From Schistosoma mansoni (lineage: Eukaryota; Platyhelminthes; Trematoda; Strigeidida; Schistosomatidae), in assembly GCF_000237925.1 (NCBI RefSeq), contig NC_031502.1, positions 34,091,299-34,155,298 of the forward strand: 64,000 nt of DNA. The letters run 5' to 3'. Position 1 is the stretch's first letter, and each line of letters starts with the position of its first letter. The translations under genes and the position numbers were made by a program. A model generated the notes under the pieces. It did no database searches. It was not told the DNA's origin and was given only the letters and a program-made list of their open reading frames with translations. Positions 52,751-64,000 of this stretch are shown piece after piece.

Positions 52751-53059
52751 ATTATTAGCACGGCTATAATGATAGACCTAATCCTAAGATTGTAGATTTG
52801 CCGTGATGTGGAAGCCTAATCTATAAGACCTTACGTGGAAGTCACGTCACTGTCTATTCTGACCTATGTATCAAAACAATCACCAGTACAATGTTTGGCG
52901 TTTCTAAAGAACATATTGAGACTGGAGATAGAACAATACATTTAATATTAGTCAGGGAGATAAGACACACAAGAATGACCACGTCTGAAAGTCTGGGCCA
53001 TGCCATCCGATTAACTTGATTAATTTTCCCCGCCTCCTCCATTATTGACCTCCTCTTCG

Positions 53060-56000
53060 TGTTAATTTCCGAACATGAATCTTCTCAGTAACTATGTATT
53101 CGGCTTCAGAAATTGTGTAGTTAGGAACCAATAACACTACACAACTCTCCCACCAGAATGAACGTGAGGTTGGTTCGATCCCAAAGCGAGTGGGATTTTT
53201 GTGCCCCTCAGGTTACCCAGAGAACAATAAAATTCCCCCAGGTATTTATAAGCTGAAAAATAAACCAAAAGGAGGGAGGTAGCAACTGATCGGGAAATAT
53301 GTGCAACAACTCTATAATTTTGGTCTAGTCATTAACATGCAAAATGAAGGTACACGTGAAGATTATTTGGAGTGACTATCGTACTCAAAGGTGATCTAGT
53401 AATGATATTCTAACCATTCACATTAAAATGCATAGTAATCACTGTTGAATAACAGCTCTACTTATCGCACAACAAGTATTTTGTGCTAAAAAATATATAA
53501 ACAATCAATATGGTGGAAACGTTGATATTGATATTATCTTTGGTTTAAATTATAGTGTCACTTAATGTTCATGCTGGCATGCTATCCGTATGATTTAATT
53601 TCCTGTTGCATTCGTATTAGGTTATTTGGGAGAACAAACGTATAATCATGGAGAGGAAGACTTCCAACTAATGTTCCAGCTGGTTTGTTAAGTTTGGTAC
53701 GCTTTATTTAGTTACGGAAAGATTTTCTCGACCTCATTATTGCTTAACCGTGATAGAATTTAGTAATGCTACTAAGAAATACAAATGGTTATCAAAAATT
53801 CCATTGAGTAAAAATAGTGACAGTCGTGTGTATTTTGGACAAATAGCTAAGAGCGATTCGTTAAACATGAATGTGTTCGTGAGAAATATGCTCTGGAATC
53901 AATTTTTTGATGTTCAATTAACTAATTATTAATACCCATGCTTACCGGCTGGTGATGTATCCAGGTTAGTCGTTGGTACTGAGTTTGGCACACTGGTGAG
54001 ATCGACCAAAGAAACGCAATCTGTTATTGGTACTCATAGTTTACTAATATCTGGTGATCTGTATTTATGCTTAGCTATGGCCGTTCATTAACAAACTTCA
54101 GTGACGTTTACATGCTCCAGTGGAATTGGTTTATTGGAGCATCGACCACTAGCGAATATGGTCCTCAATCGACGTAAATACACAAAGGCCAGCAATTAAT
54201 GTTGACCTCTTCTTAATAGTTGTTGAACAGGAATTTTCTCAGCAATTATGCATTCAGCTTCAAGAATCGCGTGGTTGGGAACCAATACCACTACAGCCCC
54301 ACCATCCGAAAATTTACAATTTTTAGACCCTTTTGGCCAACATCTAATCTCAGTTTTAATTCTTTTCAGCTTATCATATTTTCATACGGTCCGCGAGCGG
54401 TAATTCCTTAAGGACTCAAAGTTCTGTCTCCTTCATTTTACGTCCATTCTTTAGTATTAAGCCCATTTCACTGGTGGATTTAAACACTACTTTTAGCACT
54501 CTGTTTCAAGCAAATTTGGCTACCTAGTGGTTAAACCTTGAGCAGTGTGACTCCGGGGATAGTTCGAGACATTAGCTGGTTTAATAGCTGTTTTATCAAC
54601 CCTGTATCATGATCAAAACGAGTTCTGAGTTCTGAGGTTTTAGTGTCCTTGACTTCACGGAAGACAACTCGTTTGACACTAAGACCAGTCTTAAATCTTT
54701 CAGGTACTGTTTGGGAGTCTGGATTTTCTCCAGCAACATTAGGTCACTTCTTATTCTTCATCTGTGTCCATTCATTAACCTTCATCGGAGTAGGAATCAC
54801 AGTCGCGTTACACACATTGTGGGATCCTGGATGACTATCGATAACTTGGATAGTCAGGTTGTTGTTTTTACCTCAATAAAAAGTCCTAGCCTTGCAGCTA
54901 AGTTTTGTAGATGTTTCCTGGTCTCTGCCATTTGGAGAGCGGAGGAAAGAATAAACTTCTTTTATTGCGCTTTTAGTTCTAACAAACCTCCATAAAGGCT
55001 GTAGGGGCATTGGTGCTAACAATACAGTCCTCAGAGCTGAACATTAAATAACTGGGAAAATAGATGTTGAACATTTAACACGAAGAGAAGGCCAACGCGG
55101 GAACAGTAAATTGAACTCCATCGTCATGGCGTGGCTCAGCCTCGTAGGTGTGGTCATTCTTGTGTAACCCATACCTTTCAACATTAAATATACTGCTCTG
55201 TTCCCAGGAAAAATGTGTTCTTCCCAAGTTCTAAACAGCGTATTGCTGATCGTCATGATACTACGAGTCAGCTTACGCAATGATGTAACTTCCATGTAAG
55301 ATCTTACAGATTAGGTTTTCATATTATGGCAAATATACAATTTTGGTATTAGATTTATTATTAGAGTAGCACTAGTGTGGAACTAGATCATTCTTTTACA
55401 GGCCGTCCTTCCTTTTTCGACTCATGTAAGTCAATCGAATCTGAGCCAGCTTCTACATCTTGATCTAGGTTATCTCCATCACCTGGTTAACTGTCCGAAA
55501 CGTATAAAAATTTGTACACGATTTGTGTTCTCTTAAAACAGGATAGTTATCTGAGCTAAATATTTGTGGATGGTAATGAATCAAAAGAAACTTCGAGCTA
55601 TGTCTCTGTATACTTCCGTAGTATACAAGATCACCTGCAATCGCCATGTTTGTCGTATATTATGTGAAGCACCTTATCATCAGACAGACTCTCTGGATGG
55701 CTCAATGGGTCTAAACCACCCAGTGCCCATACTTTACGGTCAAAATCCTGAAGCACATGTTGACCAAATCTATCACGAAATTTGTAAAATTTGAAGACTC
55801 CAACCTAGTAATCAAAGGTAACATTAATGTATTTGGTCGTACGTGTAGCTAAAGAAGCATTAAAAGGAAAGTTTTTCGAAAATTTCAAACTGCTGTGCAT
55901 AAACTTGTGAGTATCCATGGTAAAACTGAAGTAAAACAATTCCACCTGATGTTTCAACATTTGTTTTCCTACCATTCTTGGAATTAATGAGCTTTTTCTT

Positions 56001-56480
56001 GTTCTTTCTTCATCTAAGATAAGCATTTTTCACTTGTAGTGATTTTATCACTGAAAGTGTATCTAACCATTTAACTGAGTCCACCTACACGATTTATGAA
56101 TGTTCTGTTACCAGTATGGAACCTATTCTCTGGATACCCCTATAGCTTTGATGTCTTTGAATAAAAGTGGGTGATTTACTTAAATGCAGCATTCTAAATG
56201 AGAGCTCATATAGATGGAATAGATGACATTATACCTACCCTAAACGAAGAATTTGAAGACAATGGAGAGTAACCATGATACATAAAGTCAGTTGGAAGTT
56301 GATGGGACTCATTATGAGGTCGTTTTCATATCACGGCTCAAGAATGAATTTGAATCTGTTTGTCCTAGAGCTTATATCTATCCCGTAACACTTCTAATAT
56401 CCAATGCTATGATGATTAGAAGTATTCAAACTCATGTACTAACTAATAATTTCAAAAATAGTGCCATTTAAGGGAGGTAG
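53060..56480. other. Decayed repeat region, family unclear
   Basis: Two copies of a diverged unit lie at 53075-53155 and 54237-54305 (TTCTCAGTAACTATGTATTC and TTCTCAGCAATTATGCATTC, both followed by GGTTCCCAACC-like GGAACCAATA strings). Short open frames at 55044-55295 and 55805-56026 (minus) may be LTR-element remnants, but I could not match them. No host exon seen. Confidence 0.4.
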
Positions 56481-56861
56481 AACTAGATGAGAAAAAACGA
56501 ACGTATTGTATTTAGAATTCGTAATCAGCGGAAAATTAAGTACAAAGGAATGATTAGTTCGTTCGAATACCATATCCATCACAGTTTAAACGAGAATTTA
56601 AATTTCTGTGACTTAATGTATTTCTTCTCATCGGGTTCATCATGTCTTTATGACTATGTACCGGATGTAGACTCCATATGATCTAAAATGCACTCATTAC
56701 TGTTAGAATTGACAACCGAAAGCGTAACAGCCTCACCTGGTTCCCGGAATTTTATTTGATCAGCCTGTCGGTCGTGTGTACTTAAATAACTGATGTCTAA
56801 GATTTGGACCAGAGATTTTCCTATACTAACTTCTCCCACAAAATAATGTACGGTCCTTGTG

Positions 56862-57557
56862 TTACAATTTCATGGCCGATTTGACGCTCCCACTTCGCAT
56901 TATCTTCTCGTATCTCATACTTTCGTCAATAAACGTGGGTATTCGGGAATACACATTGACACATAATTTAAGGTATTCCATCATGCGACCTTGACTTGCA
57001 TAAAAAATATGATACATATTCCTTTGTTCCATCATCTTAGAATACACAAAGCCATTGTTCCGATTATCAGATAAATATGCTTCGACATGTGTAATGAACA
57101 CATGTAACTCATCTGGGCTTGATTCACTCGAAAAACAACCAAGTGGAAAACATGCATCTACCTCATACTCATTAAGAAAATCTTGGACTCGATATGAATT
57201 TTCTGCGTGTGTAAGGTGCAAATCTGGGCAAATTGTGTCTCCTAATTCTTCCGTAAAGCATGCTATTTCCTCTGGTTCATCAAAACACTGACTAGGGATT
57301 CTACTCGACACACATCGGTTGTTAGAATATCCAATATCTGATACAATAACATGAGAAACGTGACTAGAATTCAACTCATTCGGAACGTATTTGTCACACC
57401 CACTTGAGATGTCACTAGAAATAAGTCCATTGTGAGGACAAGTGGCATCTGATGTGACACAATAAGGAGTAAGATCAGGTTTCAACTCATTTAGAATCTG
57501 TTTCCCATACTTAGTTAAGCTTTCACTAGGAACAAATGAATCATTAGGGCAAACCAC
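56862..57557 (-). pseudogene. Gypsy gag-pol spacer fossil with imperfect protein repeats
   Basis: Acidic polar stretch in which CPNDS-, ATCPHNGLISSD- and DIGYSNNRCVSS-like strings recur about every 35-40 residues, like the region between gag and protease in schistosome gypsy elements. Fossil. Confidence 0.55.
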
Positions 57558-57920
57558 ATCTCATAAAATAACATCACAGTTCTGGTCAAGATATGGCTCA
57601 CTCGATATATCCTCCACATACTTGTAAAAAATTTCATTAGAAATACATGAATCATGGGACCAACGAATATTTCGGAAAATAATACCGTGAATCTGATTAG
57701 AGTATGATTCATTTGAAGCATTTTACTTAATAGGGTCGAAATCACAAAGTTCAGCGATAGTTACAGCGAAATGAAAAGTAGCATTACTAACTGTCTGTAT
57801 ATGTCTAATTTCACCACATTTAAAGCATTTAGCATTACAAAATACACACGAATTACATGAGCAAAAATTATCTCAGGACACACATTTACCAAACTTGTGC
57901 TCATCATCGTGACCTGCTTC

Positions 57921-58343
57921 TCAACTCGTCAATGAATTGTTATCCACATTACCTTGAGTACGCATTGTATTGACATGGCGTAGTATTGTAGTGGAATTTT
58001 TGATGTCCTGAGAAATCAGGTTATGAAGTTTTTTTCCTTTACCACATTCAAAGTTTGTATACTTTGCATGGTCTCGTAGTAGTTGCTTGAGAGCTTCATA
58101 AGGAAGTAAGATAGGCTTTTTTGGGAATCCCAAAGTTTTTAATCAGTTGTATGCTACGTTTCTGATGAATGTAAGGAAATGAGTCATAACATCCTCATTA
58201 TCTTCCGTGATCGTGGTCAAGATTACGAACCTTTCCATATAATCCTCAAAAGCATTACAATTTGGATGGATGTCTAACTGTTCCATCACAGGCTCCATAG
58301 CTAATCCAATGTGATTACTAGTAGTACTTGAACTAACGTACAA
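57921..58343 (-). pseudogene. Gypsy gag fossil, unit 2
   Basis: Gag-like remnant (MEPVMEQLDIHPNCNAFEDY; KYTNFECGKGKKLHN) belonging to the fossil cluster at 56.5-60.0 kb. Broken. Confidence 0.75.
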
Positions 58344-59599
58344 CTATAGATTCCCTAATTGGTGCGATTCACAGCAGTTAGAACTAAGTGAGCACAAATA
58401 AACGTGTTGTAATTGGAATTCGAAATCAGGCAGCCATTAAGTACAAAGGAATCACCAGTTCATACAAACACTGCAACGACATCATCGGGATTTGCTACTT
58501 CTGAAATATTTTCCTCAAATTTATTAAGAATCCTATTGAAGAATAATGGATCACTAAGATATCAGCATCGAATTTCCGAGCATGATTCGACTCATTTCAC
58601 ATATTTTTTTCATTTTTGTGAGAATTTCATCAAAAATATGGGAGTCATTAGGACAACTTATATCTAGTAAAATAACCCGAGAAATCTAATAAGAAGTTCA
58701 CTAATTAGGGACTTTTGTCTCATGGTGATTCTGAGTTTCGTTGGATACACCTGTATTCATTATGTTGCCCCAATTATTTTCTGGACATCATTCCCTCCAG
58801 CTTTCTCCACAAAAATCACGTGTTATATCAGTTTGTTTTAACTGTAGCTTAGTTTCGGAGTTATGCAAGGTTAGCAAGACTTCATTTAATTCTGGACTGA
58901 GATATGATTTTGTGCTGTCTGTGTCAACACTAAAGTCATTGGATGAACCAAGCTAGGTATATAATCGCTTTTGAATATGGAAATCGCCATTCGAACTCTT
59001 GGATAAATTTAAACAATCATCAGATACATCCAGCTTAATAAAATCTAAACCACAGGGTCTGCCATCACTAATAGCGAAACGATTACTAGCTCTACAGACC
59101 GATTTGATGTATCCCATTTTGCCACGCTTAAAGTATTTGGCATGTCGGAATTCATATGGATTACGTGACTGAAATTTACTACATGATAAACATTTACCGA
59201 GCCTGTGCTCATCTCTTTAACCTGCTTTGCAACTCCTCAGTGAATGCATCAGATTGGGATGAATAACTAATGTAGTAGAATTCTTGATGTCCTGGGAGTC
59301 GGTTTCGTTCACTGCTTCGAAATTATCACACGAATTTCTGGCGTCGTGGAAGGAACACTTCATTATTTATACAAGCCCTCTTTCTAAATTTGGTATATCA
59401 ATTCCTGCAATCAACTGATCACACAGCTGCACATGAAGTTGGTTACTGAAATTACAGTTGGTGGCTTGTTTCTGAAATTAAAAGATAAATTCTCCAATAT
59501 TTCAGTTGTTCTGACGAATCATTTTATTAAATTATGCTTTTCACGGCATTTGAAATTAGTACATTTTACACGATTTAGTAGAAGTTTCATGATAGCTGC

Positions 59600-59806
59600 T
59601 TAGAGAAGTGAAATAAACTTATCTGGGCATGCCAAAGTTCTTTGTAAGCTGTAGACACCCTTCCCGATGAATGTGAGGAAGTAAGCCATGATTTTATCAT
59701 CCCTAGCATCTTTCCTGGTCATACTCCAGATTTTAAACTCTACCGTGTAATCTTCGAAAGCTTCAGAATTAGAATGTATATCCAGCTGTTCAATCACAGG
59801 CTCCAT
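59600..59806 (-). pseudogene. Gypsy gag fossil, unit 1
   Basis: Gag-like remnant (MEPVIEQLDIHSNSEAFEDY; HFLTFIGK-like YFLTFIGKGVYSLQRTL) of the same family as unit 2. Broken. Confidence 0.75.
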
Positions 59807-60157
59807 TGCTACGCCAATATGATTATTAGAAATACTCGAGCATAAACAAACGTACTGTATTCGGAATTCGTAACAAGCGGATAATCAAGTATAAAACAAC
59901 CATTATTTTGTACGGATACCACAGATACCTTTCTCACGGGTTTGTATAAATTGACTGATTTCTCTTCTCCCGCTTCTTGCTGTTTCGGGATGGTTCCAGG
60001 TATTTGGTAACTCATTGTCTCATGATTGATATTCATGTCTACAAAATAAAATTTATTTACTCAATGCAATCCAGACATTTAGATGGTACTCAATGATCAT
60101 GTTTCTGATCCAAACACAATTAGTAGTTTACTGACAACAATAAATTTCGGGTCTTAC

Positions 60158-60328
60158 TGTACACCACTTTTTACATGTTTCCATGACGAAAGCAAGCAAA
60201 TTACTATAAGCCTTTGTTTTGGTCACAGCCCAAAGGTTTCGGTCTAATCTTATCCACTTTCTACGATCCACTAGATAGGGCTTCGTTGTATGAATTACAT
60301 GAGCTATGACCAAATCTTCAAAGTCCAA
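60158..60328 (-). CDS. Possible host exon, unknown gene
   Basis: A 171-nt minus-strand frame between acceptor TTTTCAG (60329 side) and donor GTAAGA (60152-60157), 57 codons without a stop. Its translation (LDFEDLVIAHVIHTTKPYLV, DRRKWIRLDRNLWAV, KAYSNLLAFVMETCKKWC) is not recognised. A four-codon ATG exon with donor GTAATC at 60434-60445 would join it in phase. The next exon is not clear, and the neighbouring downstream sequence is LTR fossil, so this may be chance. Confidence 0.25.
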
Positions 60329-60606
60329 CTGAAAATTCCCTGAGTAGGAATGCTTTGAACTCAGACGTTATCAAAACATCTTGCAATAATATTCAGCTTT
60401 CTAAAAATTATATTTCTAGATCCACTCGATTACTTCAACTGTCATCTTTTTTGTATTTATCTGTGCTATTTCGTTTCACACACGCGATATCACATATCAA
60501 CCCTTAAACGCGCATATGTTAAAGGGGTCATCTCTTGCTCTGTAAAATTGTCGAGTTTAGTTCTCTTTCTGCACACTGATATATGACATAGCATATACTC
60601 ACACAG

Positions 60607-60981
60607 ATGGATCAAATTCATGAGCCACTTTTAAAGCAGTGTATTGCATCGCTTACTTTAAATAACAATATACTTAAACAGAACCCTTGTGATAATTTTT
60701 GCTTGCTAAAGAATGATGCAAACACTAACCAACAGGCAGCCAAAACTGTGTCCCTAGTGCTAACGCGTCTTACTAATGCAGTCAACACATACGTACATGT
60801 TCTTCGATGCAATGTTTGCGATTACTTGACTCTAAATCCTACCTCACTGAAGGAACATTTTCGTTTACGACATCCAACTTCTCTGGGATTTCTCACCTAT
60901 ACTTGTTCCCAATGTTCAAGCATGTCAACAGAACGATCCCTAATGGAGGAGCACCTGAGAATATATCACAGGATAACCGAA
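60607..60981 (+). CDS. C2H2 zinc-finger protein, first visible coding exon
   Basis: Encodes 125 residues ending in phase 0 at donor GTAAGT (60982). Two C2H2 fingers: C68-C71-H84-H89 (RCNVCDYLTLNPTSLKEHFR) and C100-C103-H116-H121 (TCSQCSSMSTERSLMEEHLR), both with 12-residue loops and four residues between the histidines. Such fingers bind nucleic acid or protein partners in the nucleus. The N-terminal 67 residues have no recognised domain. The ATG directly follows ACACAG, so a spliced 5' UTR or a splice-leader acceptor is possible. A loose resemblance to the N-terminal fingers of ADNP-type proteins is not enough to name it. The open frame past 60981 reads into the intron and is not counted. 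Confidence 0.82.
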
Positions 60982-63428
60982 GTAAGTGAGATGATGTTCC
61001 TTTCTGGTATTACCTGGATATTTATTTTTGTCCAGGACCTTGTAAACACCATCCGATACTTCATTAATTTCGCTCCTCAAATTTATTTGAGCATTTTGTC
61101 ACGTAAAACCGTTGAAATATTTTGGTGTTCAAGCCGTTTTTATTTTATCAGTTTTTCATTGGAACCCAAATCGAACAATTAACGAATATCGGAATACATT
61201 ATTCTCGACCAATAAATTTTATTTATACGAGCATATTGCTTCACTTTAATATTCCGTGCTTTGTGTTTTTGCTTAACGCAGTACAGTTTGAGTCCTGTAT
61301 GATTTTCATTTTGTCTTTGGAAACAACGACGATAATATGTTTGACTTGTGGATCCTCAAAGGTATCTACAGTACCGATAACCGTTGTCTAGGTGTTTTAT
61401 AGGCACCAGAAACAGGTATACAGCAGTTGTACCAAGTTAATTGATTCATCCACCGTTACTAAGTCGAGTTATTTGTCTTGAATCACTGATCTGCTTTTGT
61501 TACACACTACGTAATTCACGTTTTTCTGCTGAGTCAAACATTCCAAATAAAAGCTCTTACCATTACAAGCTGCATATTAAGACTAAGCAATCACTTAATC
61601 GACGAATCTGTGACAACGGGTACATGTAGGTTGGTGTTTTTATGGCCAGTTTATAAGTTACTGCAAAATCTTTTGGTAAACTAAGAATGAGAGTGGACTG
61701 ATCCTTTTCGGTTGGTAGCACAGTAACACTAAGTAATAATATCGTAGGAACAAGGCCAATAAACATTTTAACAGTTTCAATCCACCCATAGAATGACTCA
61801 GAAGTATTTTTTATTCGTGTTCCGTTCATTCTAGATGAAGGGATTTCATCTTTTTAGCCAGTCGGAATTATGTAAGCCTTCTGATTCTAACTAGGTTGAC
61901 TTAAAACTCCGGCACATCATTACACTGAGTTTAAAATAGCGACATTTGAGACAGCTTTTGCCATTTCACATATAATCTTATCGTCAAGTTTGCCTCTCCG
62001 AAAAAGTGAATTATGGACTAATAAGTGTAGTATTTCTCTCACTAAGTACTCTCAAGATTTTTGTTACTAAACAATGATATTCAGAGGAAGGAACCATAGA
62101 TTTTGTCGTAACATAATATCTGTATGTATAACATTGATTTTTCGTGGTTTATATCTACACAACTGGGTGTATATTTACTTTATTCAACCTGAATTAAAGT
62201 ATGTTCAGTTTATTGTTTACTTCAGTACACCAACATTTAGTAAAACCAAATTGCCCCGAACTATTGGTCTGTCTCGTAAACAAATAAAATTCCACAAAAT
62301 CAGTTCTAAGCTACTACTGTTCTGGCGACTGACTTGGTAATTTTATCTCTCTGTGCTGATATAATGGACAGGCTTGAACTGATGCAAGTATAGACCAAGT
62401 TCTACGTATCTTAGAACTGACTAACCAGAAAACCATATACATTAAGTAGGAAGACACTCAAAACCCTTAATATTTCATTTTACCAACTTCATAGTATTCG
62501 TGGTGTGTTCTACCAAAACATATAGCTGTTTAGAGTAGCTTTCTCCGATACTTTTAAAAAGTTTTGGACCTATTTTAACGATAATATGCAACACCCAACC
62601 AAGTACTACCTCAAAAGTTGAAAGGATTTTGAACAGTCCTTGTTATATTTTCTAAATATTCTACGAGTTTTGAGCATTACAAACGTCCTTTAGCTTTAAG
62701 GACATCACGAAACCCTTAATTATTGTTAAAACCCTTTAGAAACGTCCTCATAATATTCAGAGGTTCAGTGACTCGCGATCGTTTTACATGTGTACTTATG
62801 AATACAGGAGTAAATACCGACAACAGCTGATTTTTCCATATGAAAATTTACTTATTAATGCCATCACAAATCTTCGTCATAAACTTGAGTTACTTGCAAG
62901 ACCAATTTTTATCTCATTTATTCAGCTGTTATAGTTTATATAACTATGATTATTGGCTTTGCCTTCATGCAACTACTATGCTTACATAACTTACTTAAAA
63001 ACGTATGTTTCTAACTCGATTCTGATTAACCATAAAGACTTGAGTTGGAAATCTATGAACCTGGAACATACTTTCGTTTTATTAGACTCACTCTTGGTAG
63101 CTTTTAAGTTGCTAAAATCTAATGAATACTAACACACCAAATGAGTATAAATGAAACCTGTATTCTAGTGGTCACATATTATTTAGTTTATTCTGATCAT
63201 ATCAATGATCGACAGAAGAGATAAGCCTTAGTTGGTATTTGATGACTTTTATGGTTCTCACATAGAGTTGTATAATTTCATTTTATCACCTTTTCCCGTG
63301 TTCAATGAATATTAATGAGTGTCCCTCCTAAATAGATCAAATAAATGTGCTTCATCTATTATGTGAAGAAAGTTTATTTATTTTATCATTTGTTGTAATA
63401 ATTCATGGATCTTTTTTTCATTTTACAG
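60982..63428 (+). other. Zinc-finger gene intron
   Basis: 2.4 kb, GTAAGT to TTTTACAG. Several open frames of 60-90 codons on both strands (for example 61563-61829 minus) show no recognisable domain. No repeat assigned. Confidence 0.75.
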
Positions 63429-63881
63429 AACCCAAGTGCGAAACTTATTGAAAGATTTCATACCCCAACAACAACATCTGATGCGCTCGGTTTTAGTTGT
63501 GTCACACCTTCCACTATGTCTGGAGGCACTCTTCCTCTCAGTCTGACAAATTCTAATGCAACTACTGCACAAAGTAGCCTTGCTCTAAATCTCGTTAATG
63601 CAATCGCAGCCTTACAGCATGCCAACAAGACCCAGTCGCAACAGGCGACAGTAAGTACTGCCTCCTCATCATGTACCACGTGTACAGTTTCTACTGTTTC
63701 CTCAACAAAAAACACAATTATTACTCCTACAGCTGAAAACCTGGAAAATTCAGAGCAGGACACTAATTTGGATATGCAAGTATACCAAGACGGTACCGTC
63801 ACAGTTGAAGCTCAGACACCTACTTTAGGAAGCCCGGCATTTTCCATCAGCGGATCTCGTCGTAGAAAGGCAACTACTCCT
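63429..63881 (+). CDS. C2H2 zinc-finger protein, second visible exon
   Basis: A 453-nt exon (151 codons), phase 0 at both ends, from acceptor TTTTACAG to donor GTAAGT (63882). The stretch is rich in Ser, Thr, Ala and Asn (SGGTLPLSLTNSNATTAQSS; NAIAALQHANKTQSQQAT; ASSSCTTCTVSTVSS), followed by an acidic patch (NLENSEQDTNLDMQVYQDG) and GSRRRKATTP at its end. It looks like a disordered regulatory region before a further domain outside the window; the basic end may lead into a nuclear localisation signal or DNA-binding domain. Third-position composition is more balanced than in TEAD and AP-2. Confidence 0.8.
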
Positions 63882-64000
63882 GTAAGTATAAAATTACACT
63901 TTGCATAACTTTAAACATTTGATCACTCTGTCTATTCTTTCCTTATGAAAGTTGGAAAAGGTTTTTTTGAACAACTTTTTTGTCGTCCCTTCAGATACAT

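Larger units (their letters stand above)
56487..60000 (-). mobile_element. Ty3/gypsy fossils: tandem gag-bearing remnants
   Basis: Two successive minus-strand units, each with a leader fragment and a gag start. Unit 1: leader about 59837-59915, gag 59600-59806 onward. Unit 2: leader about 58388-58475, gag 57921-58343, zinc-knuckle region about 57790-57900, and an acidic repeat-bearing spacer region 56862-57745. A third leader-like fragment lies at about 56487-56575. Gag is recognised by the EQLDIHxN and FEDY strings of schistosome gypsy elements. Both units are broken in several places and old. The arrangement looks like tandem or nested partial copies. No functional product. Confidence 0.75.

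Noticed and set aside
53750-53932. 60-codon + strand frame (MIEFSNATKKYKW...)
   Set aside because: No similarity, no splice context, sits in decayed repeat DNA.
59929-60038. Minus-strand block with splice-like borders next to the candidate exon at 60158-60328
   Set aside because: It does not join the candidate exon in phase with the best donor, and it borders the gypsy leader fragment, so it may be part of that fossil.
61563-61829. 88-codon minus-strand frame in the zinc-finger intron
   Set aside because: No recognised domain; might be a repeat remnant but no family could be named.
1-64000. CRISPR arrays, operons or bacterial signals
   Set aside because: Nothing of the kind; spliced genes, SINEs and LINEs show this is an animal nuclear genome.

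Overview
This is an AT-rich, intron-rich, repeat-laden animal window that fits a schistosome blood fluke (genus Schistosoma). The genus call rests on SM-alpha-type tRNA-derived SINEs carrying hammerhead ribozymes, an RTE-clade LINE of the SR2 type, CR1-like LINEs, and Ty3/gypsy gag and pol fossils of the kind found in that genus. The species cannot be fixed from the sequence alone. Two runs of exactly 200 N (4216-4415 and 23913-24112) are assembly gaps.

Three host genes are visible, all on the + strand. (1) The last two exons of an AP-2 (TFAP2) transcription factor lie at 12328-14486; its 5' exons are presumably upstream of the window. (2) A complete TEAD/scalloped transcription factor, the DNA-binding partner of Yorkie/YAP in the Hippo pathway, can be assembled from eight exons at 21929-45007. 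The exons total 1221 nt, an exact multiple of three, for 406 residues. Its TEA DNA-binding domain is split by an 11.35-kb intron full of transposons. (3) The first two visible coding exons of a C2H2 zinc-finger gene lie at 60607-60981 and 63429-63881 and run off the right edge.

Layout: 1-12.3 kb is upstream or intronic to the AP-2 exons, with two fold-back SINEs with target-site duplications (335-745, 9947-10179), a SINE at 1.2-1.6 kb and an RTE LINE at 2968-6173 bounded by a 15-16-bp duplication. 14.5-21.9 kb is the AP-2/TEAD spacer with an old gypsy fossil (about 17.1-20.4 kb). 22.2-45.0 kb is TEAD, with an antisense CR1-like LINE (24.9-27.6 kb) and many SINEs in its introns. 45-60 kb is a repeat graveyard: a SINE, a decayed CR1-like LINE (49.9-52.75 kb), gypsy gag fossils and several LTR-like fragments. 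60.6 kb to the end is the zinc-finger gene.

The most interesting biology is in the small elements. At least two tRNA-derived SINE families contain hammerhead-ribozyme cores. Several copies are inverted fold-back dimers, two of them clearly inserted as such because they are flanked by direct target-site duplications. One copy ends in imperfect 27-bp direct repeats 333 bp apart, as expected if the template were a circular or multimeric ribozyme-processed RNA. On the host side, the TEAD protein keeps a near-canonical TEA domain but has a very diverged YAP-binding domain. By hand alignment it lacks the conserved palmitoylated cysteine and a conserved C-terminal tyrosine.
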